Source of the DNA: Macrotis lagotis
Lineage: Eukaryota; Chordata; Mammalia; Peramelemorphia; Peramelidae
Length of the DNA: 64,000 bases
NCBI RefSeq assembly: GCF_037893015.1
Contig: NC_133663.1
Coordinates: forward strand, 145,556,577-145,620,576
Reading direction: 5' to 3'
Below, one piece after another: positions 1-10,873 of this stretch. The translations under genes were made by a program, and so were the position numbers. Numbering within the stretch: the stretch's first letter is position 1; each line of letters begins with the position of its first letter. The notes under the pieces are model-generated. The model had not been told where the DNA came from, did not search any database, and saw only the letters and a program-made list of their open reading frames with translations.

Positions 1-226
1 CCGGCCCAGTTCCAGTCCCTTTGGGTGGGCCTTGAAAGCCTAATTCCATATAGTCTCTGACCCTCCCACTCCATCACCACTAGGGGGTAGTGAGAAATAT
101 TCAGGAGCCAGGTGTCCTGCCAAGTGGAAGCAAGGTACCCCGACCAGGGCTTTTAAGGACTCAAGGAATAAGATTCTTGTGAAAACTTTTATATAGATTA
201 AATTTCCATGAAAAAAATTACAAAAA
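1..226. other. Unassigned, relatively GC-rich left edge
   Basis: This stretch is richer in G and C than the AT-rich sequence to its right and ends where a SINE begins. The open frame on the minus strand here is short and has no recognisable motif. It could be the end of an LTR or another repeat cut by the window edge, but nothing in it is decisive. Confidence 0.25.
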
Positions 227-366
227 GGGGAAGCTATGTAGAGCAGGGAATAGAGCATCAACCTTGGAATCAGGTGGACCTAAGTTTAAATTCAGCCTTA
301 GACACTTAGTAATTGCCTAGCTGTATGACCTTGGCAAGTCACTTAATCCTATTGCTTTAAATAAAT
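227..366 (+). mobile_element. tRNA-headed marsupial SINE (SINE-A), diverged copy
   Basis: The order of landmarks is that of the SINE repeated through the window: a GGGG-AGCTA head, 'atagagcatcaaccttgga', an 'aattgcctagctgtatgacc' middle and an 'aagtcacttaatcctattgc' end. The middle matches the tRNA-derived and CORE-like parts of marsupial SINEs. The poly(A) tail has decayed to an AT-rich run and no clean target-site duplication is visible, so the copy is old. Confidence 0.8.
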
Positions 367-1135
367 ATACTTTTTTGAAAAGTATATAAAGAGTAAAGGT
401 TTTAAACATTTTGGGGATAGAGAAAAACATTCAGTCAAATAAAAACTGAAGAGTTTATCCTTTCTCTTATAAATCTTTTCTCTTACTAAATCATCTCAAA
501 TAACAATTCCATCCTTTTTATCAATCCTCTCTCTTATTCTCAACATAGCTTCAAATCAATACAATACAAGAATAGCTTTTTATTTTGTTATACCTTTTGT
601 CAAACTGTCAGACTGAGTTACCTAAAGATTATGACCAACTTTTCTCCTCAGGTTTGTAGGAGTAATCCAGAGGTATCATGTATGTTTCTCATATTCTTGC
701 TTGTAAGGTTCTATCCTATGAATAGCTTTAGCATTAATAAACTAGTAAATGTTAACCACTATGATGCAACCAATTAATATTAACTATGTTTTAGATAAGA
801 ATAATTTCTGAGAAAATTTTCGAGGATTAAAGAGTAACAAACTCCCAAATAAATAGTACATTCCTCTGTCACATCATTTTCAAAGGAAAATGACTTCAAA
901 CTTAAATGAATTGCTTTAAAAAAAGAATAATAAAACTACCTACCAAGTTAATTTTTAGTGTGGCATAGCTAATGAATGAATTGTATCCTGGTATTTAGGA
1001 GATATCATTTCAGCTGCCTAGTTTATCAACTTCTATGTTATGTCAAGTATCTAAGGTTCGATATTTACCAGAATAAGCTAATTATAGTTGATAACTCTTC
1101 TGCTCAATAGAAATGCAGAAGGTCATTACACACAG
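367..1135. other. Anonymous AT-rich sequence
   Basis: No open frame, repeat family or regulatory signal could be recognised here. Confidence 0.5.
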
Positions 1136-1300
1136 ATATTGGTTCATTTATTTCTCTGCATCCTACATGCTTAGCAAATAACTTGTACCACAGTTGCCAG
1201 TAAGGAAATATTGATAGATTAATTGATTTGCCCAAGGTCACAGAAAATAGAATTCTGAGTCCATAAATTTTGAATGTTGACCGTCTTCTTTGATAGTTTC
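1136..1300 (-). mobile_element. Ancient MIR-like SINE remnant
   Basis: The phrase 'gatttgcccaaggtcaca' near 1227, followed by a 'gaattctgagtcc' segment, is the reverse of the CORE region shared by MIR and related mammalian SINEs. The ends are too diverged to place. Confidence 0.5.
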
Positions 1301-1315
1301 ATAAATTACTGACTG

Positions 1316-1330
1316 TATTTATTGATTTTT
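1316..1330. repeat. Target-site duplication of L1-A, left copy
   Basis: The 15-mer TATTTATTGATTTTT recurs without mismatch at 8026-8040, exactly outside the two ends of L1-A. Direct repeats of this length are the hallmark of target-primed reverse transcription. Confidence 0.9.
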
Positions 1331-1678
1331 TATTAAAGATATTATTTGAGTTTTACAATTTTCTCCCAATCTTGCTTCCCCCCCCCCACAGATAGCACTC
1401 CATCAGTCTTTACTTTGTTTCCATGTTGTACCTTGATCCAAATTGGGTGTGATAAGAGAGAAATCATATCCTTAAAGAGAACAGAATTCTCAGAGGTAAC
1501 CAGATCAGACAATAAGATATCTGTTTTTTTTTTCCAAATTAAAGGGAATAGCCCTTGTACTTTGTTCAAACTCCACAGCTCCTTATCTGGATACAGATGG
1601 TACTCTCCTTTGCAGACAGCCAAAAATTGTTCCCAATTGTTGTGCTGATGGAATGAGCAAGTCCTTCAAGGTTGAACA
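1331..1678 (-). other. L1-A 3' UTR with G-rich polypurine run
   Basis: Between the ORF2 stop and the left target-site duplication lies about 350 bp of non-coding L1 tail. A run of about ten C at 1380-1389 on the plus strand is a G run in the element's sense strand; the matching place in L1-B and in the L1 tail at 51746-52335 also carries a G run. An AATAAA-type motif lies in the AT-rich terminus. The 100-codon plus-strand frame here is antisense to the tail. Confidence 0.8.
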
Positions 1679-4600
1679 TCACTCCCATGTTGCTGTTAGG
1701 GTGTACAGTGTTTTTCTGGTTCTGCTCATCTCACTCAGCATCAGTTCATGCAAATCCCTCCAGGTTTCCCTGAAATCCCATCCCTCCTGGTTTCTAATAG
1801 AACAACAGTGTTCCATGACATACATATACCACAGTTCGCTAAGCCATTCCCCAACTGAAGGACATTTACTGGATTTCCAATTCTTTGCCACCACAAACAG
1901 GGCTGCTATAAATATTTTTGTACAAGTAATGTTTTTACCCTTTTTCCTCATCTGTTCAGGGTCTAACCCAGTAGTGGTATTGCTGGGTCAAAGGGTATGC
2001 ACATTTTTGTTGCCCTATGGGCATAGATCCAAATAGCTCTCCCGAAGGGTTGGATGAGTTCACAGCTCCACCAACAATGTAATACTGTCCCAGATTTTCC
2101 ACATCCCTTCCAACAATGATCAATTATCCTTCCTGGTCATACTCGCCAATATGAGAGGTGTGAGGTGGTACCTCAGAGAAGCTTCAATTTGCATTTCTCT
2201 AATAATTAATGATTTAGAGCATTTTTTCATATGGCTATGGAGTGCTTTGATCTCCTCATATGTAAATTGCCTTTGCATATCCTTTGACCATTTGTCCATT
2301 GGGGAATGGCTTTTTGTTTTAAAAATATGACTCAGTTCTCTGTATATTTTCGAAATGAGTCCTTTGTCAGAATCATTAATTTTAAAGATTGTTTCCAATT
2401 TACTACTTTTCTTTAGATCTTGATTACATTGGTTTTATTTGTGCAAAAGCTTTTTAATTTAATGCAATCAAAATCATCTAATTGGTTTTTAGTGATGTTC
2501 TCCAACTCTTCCTTAGTCATATACTGTGCCCCTTTCCATAGATCTGACAGGTAGACTAGTCCTTGATCTTCTAATTTGCTTATAATATTGTTTTTTATGT
2601 CTGTGTCCTGTAACCATTTGGATCTTATCCTGGTAAATGTTGTGAGGTGTTGGTCTAATCTAAATTTCTTCCATACTAACTTCCAATTATCCCTGCAGTT
2701 TTTATCAAAGAGGGAGTTTTTATCCCAGTGGCCGGACTCTTTGGGTTTATCAAAGAGCAGATTACTATACTCCTCTCCTGCTTTTACACCTAGTCTATTC
2801 CACTGGTCCCCCACTCTGTTTCTTAGCCAATACCAAACAGTTTTGATGACTGATGCTTTATAATATAATTTTAGATCGGGTAGTGCTAAGCCACCTTTGT
2901 TTGCATTTTTTTTTTCATTAACCTCCTGGCAATTCTTGACTTTTTATTTCTCCATATGAATTTACTTACAATTTTTCTAACTCATTAAAGTAATTTTTTG
3001 GAATTTTGATTGGTAGGGCACTAAACAGATAGTTTAGTTTTGGTAGAATTGTCATTTTTATTATATTAGCTCTCCCTATCTGCGAGCAGTTGATATTTGC
3101 AGTTATTTAAATCTGATTTAATTTGTGTGAGAAGTGTTTTATAATTGTTTTCAAAAAGATTCTGAGTCTGTCTTGGCAAATAGACTCACAAATATTTCAC
3201 ACTGTCTGAGGTTACTTTGAATTGGATTTCTCTTTCTAGCTCTTCCTGCTGTTTCTTGCAAGACATATATAGAAAAATTGTGGATTTATGGGGGTTTATT
3301 TTATAACCTGCAACTTTGCTAAAGTTGCTAATTGTTTCCAGTAGTTTTTAGATGATTTCTTGGGATTCTCTAGGTAGATCATCATGTCATCTGCGAAGAG
3401 TGAGAGTTTTGTCTCTTCCTTCCCAATTCTAATTCCTTCAATTTCTTTTTCTTCTCTAGTTGCTGATGCTAACATTTCTAATACAATATTGAATAGTAGT
3501 GGTGATAATGGGCACCCTTGTTTCACCTCTGATCTTATTGGGAATGCCTCTAGCCTCTCACCATTGAATATAGTACTTGTTGATGGTTTCAGATAGATAC
3601 TGCTAATTATTTTAAGGAATAGTCCATTTATTCCTACACTCTCTAGTGTTCTTAATAAGAATGTGTGCTGTATTTTGGCAAAAGCTTTTTCAGCATCTAA
3701 TGATAGGATCATATGATTTCTGATAGGTTTGTTATTGATATAATTGAGTATACTAACAGTTTTCCTAATATTGAACCAACCCTGCATTCCTGGAATAAAT
3801 CCTACTTGATCATAATGTATTATCCTAGTGATGACTTGTTGTAGTCGTTTCGCTAAGATTTTATTTAGGATTTTTGCATCTATATTCATCAGGGAAATAG
3901 GTCTATAATTTTCTTTCTCTGTTTTAACTCTTCCTGGTTTAGGTAACAGTACCATATTGGTTTCATAGAAAGAGTTAGGCAGAGTTCCATCTTTCCCTAT
4001 TTTCCCAAAGAGTTTATATAGGATTGGAACCAATTGTTCCTTAAATGTTTGGAAGAATTCACTTGTGAATCCATCAGGCCCTGGAGATTTTTTTTTTTTA
4101 GGGAGTTCAATAATGCCTTGTTGAATTTCTTTTTCTGAGATAGGGTTGTTTAGGTATTTAATCTGTTCTTCATTTAACCTGGGCAACTTATATTTTTGTA
4201 AATATTCATCCATTTCACTTAGATTATCAAATTTATTGGCATAAAGGTGGAGCAAAATAATTTCGAATTATTACTTTAATTTCCTCCTCATTGGTGGTGA
4301 GTTCACCTTTTTCATTTATAATACTAGCAATTTGGTTTTCCTTCTTTTTTTTTAATCAAATTGACCAGAGGTTTATGAATTTTATTGGTTTTTTCATAAT
4401 ACCAACTTTTGGTTTTATTTATTAATTCAGTAGTTTTTTCACTTTCGATTTTATTAATTTCTCCTTTAATTTTTAATTTGGCATTTGATTGGGTATTTTT
4501 GATTTGTTCTTTCTCTAATTTTTTAGTTGCATGTTTATTTCATTGATTTCTTCTTTCTCCAATTTATTCATATAGGCATTTAGAGCTATAATATATCCCC

Positions 4601-5435
4601 TGAGAGTTGCTTTGAATGAATCCTGTAGCTTTTGGTATGTTGTTTCATTATTATCATTATCTAGGATAAAATGGTTAATTTTTCTATAATTTGTTTCTTG
4701 TTCCACTCATTTTTTAAAATGAGGTTATTCAATTTCCAATTTGCTCTAGCTCTATATCTCCTTGACCCAGTATTGCATATGACTTTTATTGCATTGTGAT
4801 CTGAGAAAGATGTATTCACTATTTCTGCCTTTCTGCAGTTGATCATTAGGTTTTTATGGCCTAGTACATACATGGTCAATTTTTGTATAAGTTCCATGTA
4901 CTGCAGAGAAAAAGGTATATTCCTTTCTATTCCCATTCAGTTTCCTCCATAAGTCTACCATATCTAATTTTTCTAACAATCTATTTACCTCCCTAATTTC
5001 TTCCTTGTTTGTTTTATGATTCAATTTATCTAGATCTGATAGTGGGAGGTTGAGGTCTCCTACTGGTAGAGTTGTGCTGTCTATGTCTTACTGTAATTCT
5101 TTCAGCTTCTCCTCTAAGAATAGACTTTATTGTCTATTTAGGAGGATAAAGTTTCCTTCCTTATCTCTTTTAATGCTATCTATTTTTGCTGCTGCTTTGT
5201 CTGAGATAAGGATTGCTACTCCTGCTTTTTTTACGTCAGCTGACGCAAAATATATTTTGCTCCAACCTTTTTCCTTTACTCTATATGTATCTCACTGCTT
5301 CAAATGAGTTTCTTGTAAGCAGCTTCTTGTAGGATTCTGGTTTTTAATCCACTCTGCTGTTTGCTTACGTTTTAAGGGAGAGTTCATCTCTTTCACATTC
5401 AAGGTTATGATTACTAATTTGTTATTCCCCTCTGT
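1679..5435 (-). pseudogene. L1-A ORF2 (endonuclease and reverse transcriptase), broken
   Basis: ORF2p normally nicks target DNA and copies L1 RNA into it. The endonuclease part (about 4660-5435) keeps the TLNV.EMNSP-type start and the SDHNAI motif near its end. The reverse transcriptase is best preserved in an open 319-codon block at 3296-4255: SPGPDG at residues 57-62, NYRPISL 116-122, SLDAEKAF 185-192, KQGCPLSP 245-252 and the catalytic FADD at 287-290 (bases 3386-3397). The C-terminal part runs to a TGA at 1679-1681. The frame is broken in several places; at 5433-5435 the position that is ATG in L1-B reads ACA. A residue of SLDAEKAFD also differs (A for D). Confidence 0.93.
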
Positions 5436-6204
5436 GCTATCTTCCCTCTGTTTGTATTTTCCCCTCCCCCCCTTTTATCCATATTCCCCAGTATTTTGTT
5501 TTTGAATACCACCCCCTTCAGTATGTTTGCCCTCCTATATCTCACCCTCCCCTTTCTTTCCCCTTTCCCTTTTTCCCCTTTCCCTTCCTTTTGTTATTTC
5601 CCCTTATTTCCTCCACTCCCCTTCCCTTTCTCCATCCCCCCCTCCCCTTTTCCCCTTTTAATACTTGAAAGGTTAGATGTTTTATAAGTTAACTGAGTAT
5701 GTGTAGGTTGACTTTAAGCCAAGTCTAATGAGAAGAAGATTCAGGTGTTTCTCCTCTGCTCCCTTCTTCCCCTCTATTACCAGAGGTTTTTTTGTACCTC
5801 TTAGTGTAATGAGATTTGTGCCATTCAATCACCTCCTTCCTCACATCTCTTTCCTGCCCCCCCCCTTTTAGGGAGGTAGTAAATTTTGTTAGATCATTCT
5901 ATCTAGGTCATAGAAAATTCTGAGTGTCTGTCCCTTCTAGTTCAGTATATTCTATTGCATAGAGTCAAAATTCCTGAGAGTTATTAGAGTCTTTCTCCAA
6001 AGTGGGGTTATAGCCAGTTACATCCCATTAGATAGCAGTCTCATTGATAGGTCATGGATGTCCATCATTTCTGCCTAGGTGTATTTTCTCTGTGAGAGTT
6101 ACATTTCTCAGGATTTATGAGAGTCTCTTCCCCCTCCCCCATGCTGGAATATAGCCAGTTTCAACTTATTGGATTGCATTTTTTCCTTTCACCTCCCCCC
6201 CCTT
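5436..6204 (-). other. L1-A inter-ORF spacer, long and purine-rich
   Basis: About 770 bp separate the end of ORF1 from the ORF2 start. On the plus strand the stretch 5460-5660 is almost entirely C and T, that is purine-rich in the element's sense. No conserved frame is visible; the 63-codon plus-strand frame here is low-complexity pyrimidine sequence. L1-B has a spacer of similar length and composition, so this belongs to the family and is not a later insertion. Confidence 0.7.
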
Positions 6205-7235
6205 TTTTTTTTACCTTTTCTTGTGTCTCTTGAACCTCCTGTTTGATATCCAAATTTTCTGTTTAGCTCTGGTCTTTTCATCAGAAATTTTTGGAATTCT
6301 TCCATTTTGTTAAATGTCCATTTTTTTCCTGGAAGAGAAGGCTCAGCTTTGCAAGAAAGTAGATTCTTGGCTGCATTCCAAGCTCCTGTGCTCTTTGAAA
6401 TATCTTGTTCCAGGCCCTTTGATCCCTTAAAGTTGATGCAGCCAGGTCCTGTGTGATCCTTAGTGTGGCTCCTTGATATTTAAATTGCTTCTTTCTGTCT
6501 GCTTGCAGGATTTTCTCTTTTATCTGATAGTTCTGCAGTTTGGCCATAACATTCCTTTGTGTTTTCATTTTAGGATCTTTTTCTGGTGGGGATCGATGAA
6601 CTCTTTCAATAACTACTTTCCCCTTCCAATTCCATGATATCAGGGCAGTTTTCCATCACTAGATCCTGTAATATTAAGTCCAGGCTTTTTTTTCTCTTCA
6701 ACGTTTTCAGGAAATCCTATAATTTTCAGGTTGCCCCTCCTCGATCTATTTTCGAGGTCAGTGGTTTTGTTGATGAGGTATTTTACATTTGCTTCTATTT
6801 TTTCTATTTTTTTATTTTGTTTAACTGACTCTTGCTGTCTCATGGAGTCATTAGTTTCTGTAGACTCCATTATTCCTTTTGGGGGGGGAGGAGTTTTCTT
6901 CATTAACCTTTTGCAACTCCTTTTCCAATTGGTCAATTCTACTTTTGAAAGAGCTTTCCATTTGACCAATTGAGGTTTTGAGAGAATTAATTTCTTTTTG
7001 CATTTGCTCATTTGAGGATCTGAGAGATTTATTCTTCTTTTGTGTTTGTCTAATCGTACTTTCTAAGGTTTTGTTTTCTTGTTGCAAGGTATTAATTGTC
7101 TCTCCCAAATTTTTAAGCTCCTTCCTTATTTCTTCAAGGAAGTCTTTCTGTGCTGAAGACCAGATTGTATTCTCCTCAGAGGTTCCAGATCTCTCTGAGT
7201 TGGAATTTTTCTATGGATCCACCTTTCCGCTGACC
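6205..7235 (-). pseudogene. L1-A ORF1 (RNA-binding chaperone), broken
   Basis: ORF1p coats L1 RNA as a trimer. The N-terminal half (about 6851-7200) translates to a heptad-rich, E/K/Q-rich coiled coil with repeats such as LQQENKTLESTIRQ and QMQKEINSLKTSIGQMES. It is followed by TDLENRSRRGNLKIIGFPE (about 6700-6760), the start of the RRM-like domain, and by a C-terminal domain containing QIKEKILQADRKKQFKYQG (about 6490-6550). These three parts lie in different frames, so at least two frameshifts separate them. Confidence 0.9.
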
Positions 7236-8025
7236 TTTCTTCATTATGCTAAGACCTTGAGTTGGGGGGGTCTGGTTCACCCGGGGCTTGGGATCACCAA
7301 AGGCTTTACTGGGTGTAGTTTCTCTGCCTGGTCAGTAGGAGGTGCTTGGTGCTCTCTCTGGAGTGTGGGTGACCTTGGTTGGGAGGCCTTCTCCCTTTGC
7401 TCGAGGGAGGGAATTGGAGCTATTGAATTCTTTTGCCTTCAATCAATGGTGGGCTTTACCCTGGCCTGAGATCATTCCTCAGCTGGGCTGGTTCTTCTGC
7501 TCACACACCTGGGCCTGAGGTAGAAGTAGTTTGCATTTGTTTGGGAGGAGGCCTCTGTGTAATGGAGTCGTGGACTCAGAGTTTCTCAGACCTGAGGAGC
7601 CCAGGGATGGTGTCCGCAGCTCTCCTGCATCAGACTTCTCCCCACAGCCCCTTCCCCAAGTTCCAGGGGGACAGCACCAACACCAGCACCTCTGCTTCCC
7701 TGCAGACCCAAGCCCACTTTGTACAGCTCTACCGCTGATCCAGCAGTTTTGGCTCTTGGTCCCTCAGACTCCTGGTTCCAATTCAGCTGCTAATCTGGCT
7801 GATCCTGGGCTGATCTTCCCTCAGAGCCCAGACTCATCTGCCGGTACTCAGCCAAGGCTGCTGCGGGATGCAAATCCTGAGGTAGATTTTCCTCTCATCG
7901 CTTTTCTTTCTGGGTTTCCTGCTTCAGAATTCTTTTAAGAGGTTTGTTTCATGTGATAGATGGGGAAGAGATCAGGAGACTTTAGAACTGTGCCTGTTTT
8001 CTCTCCACCATCTTGGCCAGAAGTC
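7236..8025 (-). promoter_or_regulatory. L1-A 5' UTR with YY1-type motif at its end
   Basis: This GC-richer leader of about 790 bp precedes ORF1 and is where an L1 keeps its internal promoter. The motif CCAAGATGG (reverse complement at 8008-8016) sits about 10 bases from the 5' end, where other mammalian L1s have a YY1 site that sets the transcription start. The plus-strand frames at 6978-7469 (163 codons) and 7531-7938 (135 codons) are antisense to it and have no counterpart in L1-B. Confidence 0.75.
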
Positions 8026-8040
8026 TATTTATTGATTTTT
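8026..8040. repeat. Target-site duplication of L1-A, right copy
   Basis: Identical 15-mer to 1316-1330, directly abutting the L1-A 5' end. Confidence 0.9.
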
Positions 8041-8310
8041 AAATTCTGTTCCTTTTGAACTCCAAAAGAAGTATGATGGCAGAAATCTCAATGACATAAT
8101 TCAAAAGTACTTTCTTCCAGATTAACATAAGAAATAAAATACTTAACTCCATTTCCAAAAGAGAAATCAAATAACCCATCAACTAACTCCCCATAGAAAA
8201 ATTCTCCAGGACCAAAGGAATTTACAAGTGAATTCTACCAAACTTTTAAAAATGATTAATTCCAATTTTATATAAACCATTTGAAAAAGTAGTTGGAATC
8301 CTTCCAAATT
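8041..8310 (+). mobile_element. Old L1 ORF2 fragment (reverse transcriptase N-terminal region)
   Basis: The plus strand translates in pieces to a motif corresponding to [16 protein letters not shown] of L1 ORF2 (around 8200-8250), with several stops. It is a short remnant. It abuts minus-strand L1 sequence at about 8310, and L1-A was inserted just to its left. Confidence 0.65.
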
Positions 8311-9602
8311 CCAGCCCCCATCCCTTTTCTTTTACTTTTCCCTTTTTCATGCTACCCTCCCTTCTGACCTCTTTTCTATCAGCCTCTCATTCCCTTTTTT
8401 CCTTTTCCTTTTTAATTCTCTGTAGGGTATTATAAATTCTAAACTCGCCTGTTTTATATGTAATTTCCTCTTTGAGTCAAATCCAATGAGAGCATGCTTC
8501 AAATATTTCTCATCCCCTCCATTCTTTCCCCCTACTTCAATAGGCCCTTTGTGTTCTTCATATGAGGTAATTTATCCTGTTCTGCCTTCCCCTTTCCTCT
8601 TTGCCCAATACAATCCTTTTTTCATAACTTAAATTCTTTTTTAAACCATCACATCAAAATCAACTTACAGCTATATCTTCTGTCTTAATATACTCCTGAG
8701 ATTCCATTCTCAAGTTATAAGTACCATCTTCCTGTGAAGAAGATGTAAACAATTTAATCTTTTTCTACACACATTATGCATTTATGTGTAAACAGGAAAG
8801 AATATATATATTCTTTCCTGTTTACCTTTGTTTTTGTCTCCTGACTCTTTTACTGGTAAATTAAGTTTTCTGTTTAGTTCTTGTCTTTTCATCAGAAAAA
8901 TTTGAAAGTCCCCTATTTCATTGAATATTCTTATTTTCCCCTGAAAGAGTATGATAACTTTACTGGGTATTTGATTCTTGGTTGTATTACAAGCTCCTTT
9001 GCCCTCCTGTATATCATATTCCAAGCTCTCTGATACTCCTTGTGGAAGCTGCCAAGTCCCATGAAATTCTGATTGGGGCTCCTTAGTTTTTGAATTGTTT
9101 CTTTCTGGCTACTTTCAGTATTTTCTCATTGAACTGGTAATTACAAAATTTGGTTCCAATATACCTTGGAATTTTCATTTGGAGATCTTTGTCAAGAATT
9201 AATCAATATATTTATTCAATTATTATTTTAATATCTGGGTCTGGGATAGCAGAGTTGTTTTACTTGTTAATTTCTAAAAATATGCTACCTAGATTCCTTT
9301 TTTTATGGCTTTCTAGTAGTCCAATAATTCTTAAATTATCTCTCCTGAATCAATTTTCCAGGTCATTTTTTTCACTGATGTATTTTATATTTTTCTTCTT
9401 TTTCTTTCCTTTTTTAAAAAAAATTGTGTAAAGGTTCTTGTTTTCTCATAAAATCATAACTTCTACATACCCAATTCTAATTTTAAGGGAATATTTTCAT
9501 AGTTAGCTTTTGCAATTAATTTTTCTTTTGACCAGTTGTATTTTAAAGTATTGCTTCTTTTTCCATTTGTCCAATTTATTTTTTACATAACTGTTTTCAT
9601 TT

Positions 9603-9745
9603 GAAGCTAGGTGGCACAGTAGATAGAGTAATTACCTTGAAGTTAGGAAAAACTGAGTTCAAAACAGGTCTCAGACATTTTATACTTACTACCTAAGTGA
9701 CATCACGTAAGTCACTTAACCCTATTGCCTTACAAAACAAAAATA
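9603..9745 (+). mobile_element. SINE-A copy inside old L1
   Basis: It has the GCTAGGTGGCACAGTAGATAG head, the 'ctcagacatt' middle and the 'aagtcacttaaccctattgc' end of the family, with an A-rich tail. Old L1 ORF1 sequence lies on both sides. Confidence 0.8.
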
Positions 9746-9846
9746 GAATTATCCAGGTTTTATTGTAGAAGTTACTTTCTGCAGTTGATATTTGTTTTTC
9801 TTTTTCCAAACTGTTGACTCTATCTTGCATACTTCATATTTCTATG

Positions 9847-9894
9847 TCCAGAGCTGGTGTTCTATCCACTGCATGACCAAGCTGCCTCCACATT
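9847..9894 (-). mobile_element. SINE-A head fragment
   Basis: Only the reversed 5' head of the SINE is left ('gctggtgttctatccactgc' then 'aagctgcctcc'), at the junction between L1 ORF1 and 5' UTR sequence. Confidence 0.55.
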
Positions 9895-10705
9895 TGTGGT
9901 TTTTATATTGAGTCCTACTCCTGGGCTGAAGAGGTCATAAACTCTATGGACTTGAAGTCAAAGATCTGTTCAGTGACTTTTTGCACTGTGCTCTCAGGAG
10001 CTAGCAGTTTGCCTGTGGAGTAGCTGCCTGGTCTGATTGGTACTAGCTGTACAGGGCTTTTTGACCCAAGACTGGATCCTTCACACCTGGTCTACTGTGA
10101 CTCTAGTCTGCTGACCCAGACTGAAGGATCTTGGTTGCTGATCTTTGCTGTGATTTGCTTCTCCACACACTGTCTGCTCTGGGTTGTGTTCCTACTTCAC
10201 CCAAGTGAGCCAATTGAGACAGATCTTTCCTGACATCTTTCCAAGATATCTAAAACTGAAAAATTGCTCCACTTTGTGTTTTTTTTTCCTTTTCTTCTTT
10301 TTTTTTTTTGCTGAAGAATCTTTTCAATGGATTGATTGAATGGTTTTTGTGAGGAAAGCTGGGTGTACTTAAAGGAAGTTCCTGACATCTGTCCATCTTC
10401 TTGGCTTCACTCCTTTTCCCAGACTTTTGAGAACTTTTTACTTTTTACATTTATAACATAGTCACTTATCCCTTACACTATAATTCTTTAAAATTCTGTT
10501 TCCATACTCCCAACAATTCATTTTTATTTAGATTCTTATTCTTTCTGAAATCACTAGTCTTCCTTTGCACCAATAAATTTATACCTATTCATTGGTTTTT
10601 GTGATAAAATTCAAAAAAAGGAACCTGAGCTATCTGAGCAAGTTTGTCTGGGTTTCTACCTAGTGTTTTTTTTTTTATTTGTATCTCTTCCTTTTTATTC
10701 TTAAT

Positions 10706-10873
10706 GCTTTGTTTTTATTTTTGTTTTATTGTGTTTTTCCAAGGCAATGGGATTAAGTGATTTGCCCAAGGTCACACAGCTAGGTAATTATCAAATGTCT
10801 GAGACTGGATTTGAACTTAGTTCTTCCTGGGCCCTGGCCCAGTGATCTATCCATTGAGTCACATAACTGCCCC
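10706..10873 (-). mobile_element. SINE-A copy
   Basis: Read in reverse it has the full order of landmarks: a T-rich run (poly(A) tail), 'aaggcaatgggattaagtga', 'cccaaggtcacacagctagg', 'atctatccattgagtca' and a final 'actgcccc'. It is moderately diverged. Confidence 0.85.

Larger units (their letters stand above)
1331..8025 (-). mobile_element. L1-A: full-length LINE-1 retrotransposon, inactive
   Basis: This is a complete, autonomous-type L1 of about 6.7 kb lying on the minus strand. From its 5' end (right) it has a GC-richer 5' UTR beginning with a YY1-type motif, an ORF1 region with coiled-coil coding sequence, a long purine-rich spacer, an ORF2 region with endonuclease and reverse transcriptase motifs, and a 3' UTR with a G run and an AT-rich tail. 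Perfect 15-bp target-site duplications flank it, so both ends are original. Frameshifts, stops and a lost ORF2 start codon mean it cannot move itself. It resembles L1-B (56382-63035) along its whole length. Confidence 0.95.
8311..10412 (-). mobile_element. Old L1 5' half (spacer, ORF1, 5' UTR), minus strand
   Basis: From left to right this reads as an L1 inter-ORF pyrimidine-rich spacer (8311-8790), a decayed ORF1 (about 8780-9830) and a GC-richer 5' UTR (9895-10412). ORF1 pieces such as KIRIFNEIGDFQIFLMKRQE (8782-9024 frame) match the C-terminal domain of the other L1 copies. The 5' end carries a disrupted YY1-like string (CCATCTTCTTGG at 10393-10404). It is interrupted by two SINE pieces. 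Confidence 0.75.

Noticed and set aside
1346..2036. Plus-strand frames of 100 and 127 codons
   Set aside because: They are antisense to the L1-A 3' UTR and ORF2 C-terminus, which explains the sequence.
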